Shown here in pieces: positions 35,726-47,362 of a stretch of 64,000 bases of DNA. The translations under genes and the position numbers were made by a program. Where the stretch lies: NCBI RefSeq assembly GCF_019097595.1, contig NC_080713.1, positions 9,079,699 through 9,143,698 on the forward strand. Reading direction: 5' to 3'. Position 1 is the first letter of the stretch. Every line of letters begins with the position of its first letter. The notes under the pieces were generated by a model. It was not told the DNA's origin. It saw only the letters and a program-made list of their open reading frames with translations, and did not search any database. The DNA comes from Hemibagrus wyckioides. Lineage: Eukaryota; Chordata; Actinopteri; Siluriformes; Bagridae.

Positions 35726-38700
35726 CTGTCAGTCATGCATCAGTGGTGTTAAAGGTCATGATCCGGGAAATGATCTATTAGTGTTTAATAGTGTTTGGTC
35801 ATCAGTGACGGGATAGTGAATTTTGATTAAACTACTGATGTCTTTCAAATTTTATAGTATGATATTTATAGTATAACCCACCTTCCTACATTGAGGACCC
35901 TTCCCTCACCAGGTGAGGAGGGGATAGATGAAGCACAGGATGTCTTATTTGTGTCAATGGTGAGGGGCAACAGCACTTGTGGCCATTTCTTCTGACTGCA
36001 GCGTGAGCAGCCAAGACCAGAATGAAGGGCCAAACCATTGATAGTATGGAGGTGATGATGGTTACAAAGCCTGGGCAATGAGCGGAACTGGAGGAAGCCA
36101 GGGAACCTGAGGGAGGAATGGAGTAACAGAGAGAGAGAGAGAGAGAGAGAGAGAACAACCCACCATATGTAAACATTCAATTTATATTGGTTTCGATATT
36201 GGTTATTTGCCAATATTATAACTGATGCTGTCATAGTTTTCTGAACCGAACTGAACGGGTTACAGAAAGAGAGAATAAATGAAATACAAAAATATAAGCC
36301 AAGAAATATAAACAAGAGCTCCTTAATGTAGACATTTTCCTGTTATGTTATTTATCTCTGTAAAGCTGTACAGAACGGATCCCGTCATCACACACAAAGC
36401 TGTGGCTTTTTGTTCTTTTGTGTATGTGGGTGTAAAGTTGCATGCTCAAGCAAAAAAGACTTTAAAAGACTGGAACTTAAAAAGTGCTGGAGGATACAGT
36501 GTCCTTTTCATACAGGTAGTATTGAGGACAGCAAAATGGCCAGACTATATCAGAAAATGTGTTTTAGTCATGCACAATTCCTCTAAAAGAGGCGGAATAA
36601 TGAACAGTGACAGAATGACACATTTAGGAAGGAGTGACTGAGCAGAATCTGATGCTCTCTAGTTACATGTGGATCAAAAAAATATATTTAAGGGGACTTA
36701 AGATGTTAAGAAGTTAACCTTATTAAATACTTCAGACAACTATATCGAAAAGATTAGTTTAGTTTTAAATGAAATACATTTAACAGCTGCTATTAAATAT
36801 TTTTAGACAACAGATGTGAAGATGAAATGACATGAAGTGGCTGTTTTTACCACAAAAATCTGCTTTGGTAGTGTTTTTCTAAATCAAAAATAAATTTTAT
36901 TTCAGTAAACAATGTTTACACTTTTCTTGCTATGCTGCAGTGAAGGAGGTGTGGCTTCTGGCTGTCTGTGACAGTGAAGGGGGCATGGCCTATGTGGCTG
37001 TCAGTGACAATGAACGGGGCGTGGCCCCGGTGGCTGTCTGTGACAGTGAAGGGACATGGCCTATATGGCTGTCAATGACAATGAAGGGGGCATGGCCCCG
37101 GTGGCTGTCAATCACAGTGAAGGAAGCGTGGCCTCTGTGGCTGTCAATGACAGTGAATGGGGCGTGGCCTCTGTGCCTATCAGTAACAGTAAAGGAGGTG
37201 TGGCCTCTGTAACTGTCAGTAACAGTGAAGGAGGTGCAGCCTCTGTGCCTGTCAGTAACAGTGAAGGAGGCGTGGCCTCTGTGCCTGTCAGTAACAGTGA
37301 AGGAGGCGTGGCCTCTGTAACTGTCAGTAACAGTGAAGGAGGTGCGGCCTCTGGGCCTGTCAGTAACAGTGAAGGAGGCGTGGCCTCTGTGCCTGTCAGT
37401 AACAGTGAAGGACGCGTTGCCTATGTAACTGTTAGTCCTAGTGAACTAACTGGGCACACAATACTGATTCACATTGTCTCATAATACAAAGTTTACATTC
37501 CAAAAATTTATATTTTAATTTATAAATGTATATTGTGTTCATTCATTCATATCAGATAACCCTCAGTGAATGCCAAGATTATCCCACTAACAGGAGTGTT
37601 GTATAAGGGGACACACCTGTCCCAATTCATACAAACCTGTTTTGTACACTAAATGTGAATCAGACAGTTGACACATCACAACACACATAACAAAACTTAA
37701 GCTAATGTAGAAGCTAATAATAACAAGATATTCTGAGAGTTTGATTGTAAATACACATTTTCAGATAAATACATAGACAGATAACTATAAATTCACGTAT
37801 TTTAAACATTAAATAATGCATTCTCAGAAACATGAAATATGAAATATGCGTTTGTTGTTGATGGAGCAGTCAGATTCCTGGACCCTACTTTATATCTACT
37901 TTATAATGCTGATTTATATAGCTATCGCTGCTCAGTGGCTGTGTGAGTATTTATTTAAAACAGCAAATTGTCAATGATCAGACACAATACTGATTCCTGC
38001 TTTAAAAAGTTGAAACCTAAATATTCTTGCTTTATTTTTTAGAAAATGACCTTGAAGTCTTTTTTTTTTTTTTTTTTTACATTATCCAGGACTATTAGCA
38101 GGTTCTGATCTCATTATTGCTCGTCTTGGAATCCTGTGATGCCCTGCCAAACCACATCAATCCTCCCAGCTGTGAAGATAACATCAGGTAATTTTTCAAA
38201 CTGGCTTGTTAAATTAGTTCATAAATTAGCATGACCACATTGTTAGCACGAGCGGCTATAAGTGTATAGCTAATAAATATCTTTTATCAAATATCAAGTG
38301 GTAAAAATTTATGCCACAAATTGTAAATGTTGTTTGCTTTCTTACTTGATTGATGATCTTTTGCTACCAGATGTCTGCTTCTTCTCATATTCAAGTAACA
38401 ACTCCTCCAAGGCAGCTGCATTTTCTGAAACACACACACACACTTTTAGCCAACTGAACATATACAGTATGAACTGTAACTAATAAAGAACAAATGACAA
38501 TAAAATACCTTTCTTTTCTGTGATGAGGCGCACCAGTGCACTTATAGTGTCTTCGTTCTGATCTTCTATAACATAAGGGCAAGGATTACCTATACACACC
38601 AACACACACATTCAGAGCTTTAGGTTCAGGATCCGATCATCCAAATGACAGAATGCTCAGGGTTGTAGAATGATTAACAAGAAATGCTAAATTGTGCATC

Positions 38701-41700
38701 TTTTTCAACATCCTATGGTTAATTTCAAATACTGTCTAAGTGCTCTATTTCCCTACAGGCACTAGCATAGTATAGGGGTATGATGCAAAGATATTGCTAA
38801 TTGGGCTGGTGTGAATTTCCTCCAACCTCTGGAGAAACACCATGCACCAGACTTGCATAGTTATTTCCTTTGTATAGATGAGAAAGTAGGTGATGTACGC
38901 TCAGCGACCCTGTGCTGTACACCTGCTCATTCGTGGAATCTTCCGATCTGCTAATCACATGGTAGCGGCGCAATGCATAAAATCATGCGAGAATCTGAGG
39001 TTGGAGAGGGAGCTGGGTCACCAAAACTGGACGAAATTACCTTGTCTTTTTCATTGCTATCCTTGACTGTCAAATTTTGGTAATCCTGTGCCCACTCTAG
39101 ATTCCTAGTTCATTGAACTCAATGTGGTCTACTGTAATTCTACCATGGCCAATCCTCCTTCCTAAAGAAAAGTTATTAAACATAACTTAGCTTTCCTATC
39201 TGCTCAAACCAAACTGGTTATTCTCCTCTGATCTTTCTCTGGATGTTTTGGGTTTTTGCACCAGTATGTAAACTCTAGAGACTGTTGTGTTTGAAAATCC
39301 CATGATGTCAGCAGTTACTGAAATGCTCAAACCAGCCCAGTCTGGCACCAACCACCATGCCAGAGAAAAAGTCACTGAGTTCACGGTTTACCCCCTTTCT
39401 GATGTTTGATGTGAACATGTCTCTAATCTAATCTAATCTAATCTAATCTAATCTAATCTAATCTAATCTAATCTAATCTAATCTAATCTAATCTAATCTA
39501 ATCTAATCTAATCTAATCTAATCTAATCTAATCTAATCTAATCTACTCAAAGCATATAATCTATTTATATGTTATTTACCACAAAACTTGGCTTTTCTGG
39601 CTCTTGAATAAGAAATGAAGCTGTATCATTCAGAAGAACAGTTGTCTTTCTTATTTTTGACAAAATTGATATGAGTTCCATAAAAAAAAACATGGCAGGG
39701 TAATCAGTCAATACTGTGCCAATCAAAACATTTTGTGAAATTATACCACATACACAAAGAACACTTTCAAAATTTCCACATGATCACTCTCACTCTGTCC
39801 CCGCTGACCCACGACAATGCCTGACGGTCTCTATGGTAACTGTTTTCCCCCTAGAATTCCAGAGATGTATGTGTATGCATGGGGGTTTCTGAGAATAGCC
39901 CACTCAGCCTTCTTGTCTATTCATCCTGCTTAAACACTGTCACTGACAGCTGCTATTATTCTAATCTGTCTGGGACAATCTATTGTTACCCTGTGGGATC
40001 CATAGGTTCATTGTGTGACTTAAACACACACATTGATAAAATTCAGATACAAAAGTTCACTGTTCTCAATAAAAAAAGACAGATTTTTCACTCGGACCAT
40101 GTTATAGTTGAAGCTCTTTATGATAAGATATTATTTCTGTCCCTTAGCATCATCAAGGATCCCATGCAATCCAATCAACTCCTGTATATTATCCTTTGTC
40201 CAGGTAGAAATTCCTAGACCATTCTGTCATTCACAGTCAGACCGATGTACAGCTTTTCCTCCAGATCTGTCTAGCTGCTGGTTCCCACTTACACACACTG
40301 GTTTTAATTAAATTGCTGCAATATTGTTATTCTCTCTATTGGGGTTGTGTGATATGTTTGTCAATCATGTCTGGAAAGTACAGTAATCATGCATGTCATA
40401 AATACTAAGGCTTAGATTTTTTTCAATATAAACTATAAAAAATGTTTTTAGGTTTTTAGGTGGGAGGAAACCAGAGAACCCAGATGAAACCCCGGAGCTT
40501 ACTGGGACTCTAGAGCTGTGAGATGGCAGTTATACCTGCTGCACCACTGTGCCTAAAAGAAAATAGAAAGTAAAGTGTACATACATCAATTTTGTGTACT
40601 GATATTAGTACTGATATTAGTTGTTGTATCATTGTGCTGAATCTAGAGGTATACAAATTTGATTGTATATCAAAGCATAAATTTTTAATTGTAGAACTGA
40701 ACTGTAAAGCTTATACCAATTCAAGAAAAGCGCTGTTGAAGATGATCATGATCATGAACATAAGTGCTACAAACAAACAAAAGAAAGAGATTGAGTTTCA
40801 ATCCCAATTAAAATAAACTGGCTGTACCCTCTGGGTGGGAGGGATGGCATTACACACTCTCTCTCTCTCCTGTCATTCATGTTTGCAAAAAAAAGGGGAA
40901 ATAAATTGTGTTTTCCTCTGAGTGTGTAGTAATGAATAAAAAGATACAGGTAGATGCAGAAAATGGCGTTAAAACGAGACAGTTAAAGGAAGGACACAAA
41001 GAGCTGCAATTGAATACAATGTTCAGAGTAAGTGTTTATATCAGTCCAACTATTAATTCAGGAGATTAACTATTTGAACACAGACAGTGTAGCAGGAAGT
41101 AACACTATTCATTTAATTTAAAATAATACATTTTTACTTTGTGTACTTTTTATTTGGCTTCCTGTTTTATTAATCTCTCAACGCCCATATTATTGCATGA
41201 ATGACTCATTGTACCTGAACAATACCTTGTGCTTTATTCTTGTTTACTAGGAATTTCTGACTTCCTCCTTTATATTATGACATCACCCTTTTCTGTACAC
41301 CTTTTTTTCTTCCCATCCTCAATTCTTCACCACTATCTCTCTCTATCAGGCACACGCGTTCTTGCCGCATCGCATCGTGACTTTTCACACACTGCATGCG
41401 GCAGTTCCTCAATATTTCTCTCCTCTAAGCTCCACTGTCCTCTGGCTGTCCTCTTTTTCTCCACACACACCACAGAGGACTGGATTAGACTCAAAGGCAT
41501 ACAAACTCTTTCAGCTCAGGAATGTAATTCACTGCGAGCTGTAGAGCCAAGAGAACCGCATTGTACCGCACTGAACTTTAATACATTATCACTAAATGGT
41601 CCAACGCAAATAGAATGAGACAAATCTCTTGCTGTTTTCTCTGTTAATCAGAGACTAGAAGAGGACACTTATTGCACATGTAAAGAGCTACACTCTTGTT

Positions 41701-44700
41701 TTCATAATAGCTATAACAGGCTTAAAAGGTTAACAAGACAAAAATACAGTTTGTTAAAGAGAAATTGCACACAGTAGATATAAAACTTGAAATGTTTTTA
41801 CTTTTGGGATTTGAGTGCAGATTATGATCTGATTGTGACGATCCACCATTAGCTGTTAGTATAGAAATGATGAGTTAACACCTTCTAACCAATCAGGATC
41901 AAGAATTCAGCAATGCTGTGGTATAAATAACAATAACTGAAAATATTATGTAACCAACAAGAACACAGATCATTACCTTCAATGGCAACATGTTGTACTT
42001 AATGGCATTTGATTATTGGCATAACCATTAGAAATGGCCCTTAAGTTGAATAATTTATCCAAAAAGAGAATGTTTGTGATACTTTCTTTTCCCCAATATA
42101 TTGCCAATAAGCCAAGATGTACTGATAGTCTTACTTTTGCTTCTATAAATATTGCTAATGCACCCAACAATTATGGGAAGTTTAGAGCTAATAGAGTAGG
42201 GTTCTATATAAGTGTATCTATAATGAGTGTGCTGACAGAGAGCACACAGCAAAATCTGAATTTCTCACAGCCAGCCATCACACATATCAGTACAAATGAT
42301 GAATTGAACCTAAAGCCACAGGAAGTCTTCAAAGTAGAGATTGCTGCATGGCATTTATACCTATACCCTGTGTATAACATCACTTGCAAACCTTTGGGAA
42401 AGTGAATCTCCAGTATATCAATTAAACGTAGATCTCTTACATCAGATACTGTTCATTAGCAAACGTTCATCTGTTTTCATAGAGAAAAGGATTTTATACA
42501 CTTTCAGAAATCCCACAAGAAAGCCTTCTGGAGGTATTTACCAAGATCAAGGGCAATTATGGCATGAATAAAATCTGTATGCACCGCAGTAACCTTGTTT
42601 TCCAGGCAAAAGGCTGCAGTCTGTTTTCCGATTCTTACATTTTTGGGGCTAGTTTCAGATCTTTTGTGTGGTTTTTTTGGTTTTTAGCTGAAACCTGGTA
42701 TCCCTTGTCAATCATATTAGCTCTTTTGTGTGCGGCTCGATGTTCATGGAAAACACAATGGCTCTACTGAAAACAAACTTCTAGACTCTATACTGCATGA
42801 CTTTTGCTGCAGACCTGAAACATCATGGCTGGCTGACTATGTAGGGGAAAATTCTGCAAAGACATTGACTGGCCCACTTTGCTATGTTAAAAATGCAACA
42901 ACTAACATGCACGACAGCCAAGAAGCAATAGGACACAATAAAACAGACACCAATATGACACCCTAGCACACAGTGTCAGGAAACAAGCTTAAATTATTGA
43001 TCAGGAGACGCAAAGACAGGGTATCATGTTATATGGAGAGCAACCGAGTGGAACGTTACACTGATTTTTTTCCCTTCTACCAAATGGAGTGACATACAAG
43101 CCATTTTTCTTTTCTATAATGTAGAAGGCAGAAGCTCCTTCTTGTCTCAGTAGATTTGGTATCTCTAACCAGAAGTACATGGGAGCATAATTGCACTTCA
43201 CCAATGACCTGTATTCACTCACATAATATCACTTTCTGCAAGGGATTAGTGCTTGGCACCGGGTTTGATTCTTTAAAATAGCTTCATGTTCATGAATATA
43301 GTCCTCTACTGACACCAATACATTTGCTATTTATCTGTTTACTGTTACACTTAATCATGTTTTGCCAGGTTAGTTCCTGTTCTCACTTGATCACTTGATC
43401 ACATGATCACAGCTATAAACCCACTTTCTACTTCATTAATAAGTAAAACAATGCAGCTTGTTACAGAGAAAACTGAAAATATAGGCTAACTAAAACATGG
43501 CATTTATTTAAAACTGTAGAAAGTTGTGTTGATTAGTTCTCATGATAAAATAAGTCAAAATAAAGCAGTTCTCAGTCTATATGGCTGTTTCACAGCCCTC
43601 TGTCAAACAGACTATATACACTATATTGCCAAAAGTATTCGTTCACCTGCCTTGACTCGCATATGAACTTAAGTGACATCCCATTCCTAATCCATAGGGT
43701 TCAATATGACGTCGGTCCACCCTTTGCAAATATAACAGCTTCAACTCTTCTGGGAAGGCTGTCCACAAGGTTTAGGAGTGTGTTTATGGGAATTTTTGAC
43801 CATTCTTCCAGAAGCGCATTTGTGAGGTCACACACTGATGTTGGACGAGAAGGCCTGGCTCTCAGTCTCCGCTCTAATTCATCCCAAAGGTGTTCTATCG
43901 GGTTGAGGTCAGGACTCTGTGCAGGCCAGTCAAGTTCATCCACACCAGACTCTGTCATCCATGTCTTTATGGACCTTGCTTTGGTCACTGGTGCACAGTC
44001 ATGTTGGAAGAGGAAGGGACCAGCTCCAAACTGTTCCCACAAAGTTGGGAGCATGGAATTGTCCAAAATGTCTTGGTATGCTGAAGCATTCAGAGTTCCT
44101 TTCACTGGAACTAAGGGGCCAAGCCCAGCTCCTGAAAAACAACCCCACACCATAATCCCCCCTCCACCAAACTTTACACTTGGCACAATGCAGTCAGACA
44201 AGTACCGTTCTCCTGGCAACCGCCAAGCCCAGACTCGTCCATCAGATTGCCAGATGGAGAAGCGCGATTCGTCACTCCAGAGAACGCGTCTCCACTGCTC
44301 TAGAGTCCAGTGGCGGCGTGCTTTACACCACTGCATCCAACCCTTTGCATTGCACTTGGTGATGTGTGGCTTGGATGCAGCTGCTCAGCCATGGAAACCC
44401 ATTCCATGAAGCTCTCTGCGCACTGTTCTTGAGCTAATCTGAAGGCCACATGAAGTTTGGAGGTCTGTAGCGATTGACTCTGCAGAAAGTTGGTGACCTC
44501 TTTGCACTATGCGCCTCAGCATCCTCTGACCCTGCTCCGTCAGTTTACGTGGCCTACCACTTCGTGGCTGAGTTGCTGTCGTTCCCAAACACTTCCACAT
44601 TCTTATAATACAGCTGACAGTTGACTGTGGAATATTTAGGAGCGAGGAAATTTCACGACTGGATTTGTTGCACAGGTGGCATCCTATCACAGTTCCACAC

Positions 44701-47264
44701 TGGAATTCACTGAGCTCCTGAGAGCGACCCATTCTTTCACAAATGTTTGTAAAAACAGTCTGCATGCCTAGGTGCTTGATTTTATACACCTGTGGCCATG
44801 GAAGTGATTGGAACACCTGATTCTGATTATTTGGATGGGTGAGCGAATACTTTTGGCAGTATAGTGTATATATATATTACTTGGAAAATCTTTGTGTTTT
44901 CCAAGTGATGTACGTATTCACACACTGAAGCATGCATATATAACACATCTGTCCACATCTGCCTTTGGCATTTTAATCAATATTCATATTTGGTATGTAT
45001 GTGTAGAAGTACATTGCGTGTGTGTGTGAATATCAGGGCATCAGTATGTAATGGCATGGCAAAGGTTAGCAGTACTTTTGTATATGTATGTGTGTGTGTG
45101 TGTGTGTGTGTGTGCATGCGCGAATATCAGAGTATCACTATGTGAAGAAAGAGAGTGAGATTATGTGTACTCATGTACTGTATGTGTGTGTGTGTGCGCG
45201 AACATCAGAGCATCATTATGTGAAGAAAGGGAGTGAGATTATGTGTACTCATGTACTGTATGTGTGTGTGTGTGCGCGAACATCAGAGCATCATTATGTG
45301 AAGAAAGGGAGTGAGATTATGTGTACTCATGTACTGTATGTGTGTGTGTGTGTAAATATCAATCCATCATATTATGAGTACTTGTGAGTGTGTGTTTTTA
45401 TGTATGTGTGTGTGTCTTACCATCTTTCTGCAGCGTGCCTGCCTCCCCCTCTACATTCTCCTTCTCTGCTGCACACTTGTAGCCCTTCTTCTTGAGCAGG
45501 TTGCAGATGAGGATGCCCAGCAGGCCCATCACACAGAACACAGGGACGAGAGCGAACACGGCATACTCTGTAGTCTTCTCCTCTGCTGCATGCACAGCTG
45601 TGCTGTTAGCCTTGCCCATTCCTGCTCCTCCTGATCCAGCTACGCCTGCTCGGGTACTTTTTCCTGCATTACGCCGTGAACGCACCAGAGATGCTGTGAT
45701 AGAATAAAATAGTGTAAGCCAATAAGAGAGGGAGAGAAAGAGAATGAGAATAGATGATGATGATGATTATTATTGCTATTATTATTATTAATTAACTACA
45801 CCTTGTATGTTCATCTCTGTATTTTTATGAAAGGTAATTTTGCAGCTAAATAATATTAACAGCAGCACTCACTCCTCATGCAGGAACGCTGGGTGGAGGA
45901 GCTCTGTGTTTTCGGGGCAGGATTAAACCTGAAGGGCAACAATCATTCCATTAGCAAGCAAACACAAAAGATGTAGAGCAACACACACACACACACCTTC
46001 ATTTGAATCACTTTTGATAAAAGCAAATACCAAATAAATAAGCAAATCTGTATTTCAGCAGCTTTACCCAGGCAGACAGGCTCCACACACTGCGTCAGAC
46101 TCCGACGTGCTGGGCATCACCAGGTGACGGTTCAGACTCCTGCATGGTGTGTGTACAATGCACTGATCTGGACCATGGGAGTCTGAGAAAGTGCCTGGCG
46201 GACAGCGACGACAGTCCACCACTGCGTCAGGACCCTCCACTTCACTGCATGCCTAAAACACATAAAAAAAACACATCAACTGTATTAGTTTCGATTGTTT
46301 GGTTGCATCAGTGTGTGATGTGTGTCTATTTTGTCCCTCACCGTGGAAGGCTCCTGTCCAGCAGGACAGTGCAGACACACACATGTCTGACCCATCTGAC
46401 ATGGAGCAGCCAGCACCACCCACGGCCACAGCAGCTGCAGCCAAATGCAAACAAATTGGGCTTAGTACTCTAACACACACCATTTTAATATTCAGATGAA
46501 TGTGCGAACAATCTAATTGATAATACAGTCTTGCAGTGTATAGAAAAACAACTCAGTACATTGCACACACACACACAATACATACAAATACAAACACATT
46601 ACTTCAACTGCAACAGTTCGTTTTTCACATCGTGATATTGTCAGTCTGTCACACTCTCTCTGCCACTCAACTAATTTTAGCCCAAGGTTGTTTCCCATAC
46701 CACTGATGAACTTCTGACTCATCTGCCTACATCTGCGTGTGTAACATAGAGTGTGTGCGATGTTGTCACACACATTAGCCTAGGGCTCTTTGACAGTTTT
46801 GAGAAACTTGCACAGTGAATGCTTTTCGCCTGTTTTAGTTTACTCCTAGCAATTTCTTAGAAAATGATCTCATTCAGCTCCTTAAAAATTGCCCTGATAG
46901 GATATTAGCCAGCTGAGTGATTCTTAATCAGTACTGTTGTACAGAGTCATTCAGAGTCATTCAGCTCAGTGTGTCAGTGTTTAGGGAGGCGGGCTATGAG
47001 CTCGGTTTGTTTGATACAGAGGCCGTCTACAGAGGCTGCATTGTGGTGTCAATGGAGCAAGTGCTGCACACTCAATGAAATATAATGAGTCAGTGAAAGA
47101 ATGGAGAGAGAGAGAGAGGGACAGAAAACATGAATATAGACAGATAGATATAACTGAATAAACACAGTATTTTTTAAAGAAAAGACACAAATACAGCCAC
47201 AAACAGGAAGGTTTACAGGACATCTGGACATATGGGAAGCAAATGAGAGGTTTTTGCTTTCATT

Positions 47265-47362
<98 letters not shown>

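Noticed and set aside
38090..38187. Possible extra RELT coding exon between exons 7 and 8
   Set aside because: On the RELT strand it has no suitable donor and its frames do not resemble RELT; exons 7 and 8 already join in phase.
38368..38424. Alternative inner donor for RELT exon 7 (GTAGCA)
   Set aside because: It would end in phase 1 and cannot join exon 8, whereas the outer GTAAGA donor gives the correct phase and the conserved Lys.
43663..44409. 248-codon plus-strand frame, repeated at 53633-54379
   Set aside because: It is the antisense shadow of the Tc1 transposase and appears in both copies only because the elements are homologous.
45088..45387. 99-codon frame of 26-residue repeats
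   Set aside because: It comes from the (GT)n-containing 78-bp minisatellite; low-complexity Cys/Val runs are typical of GT repeats.
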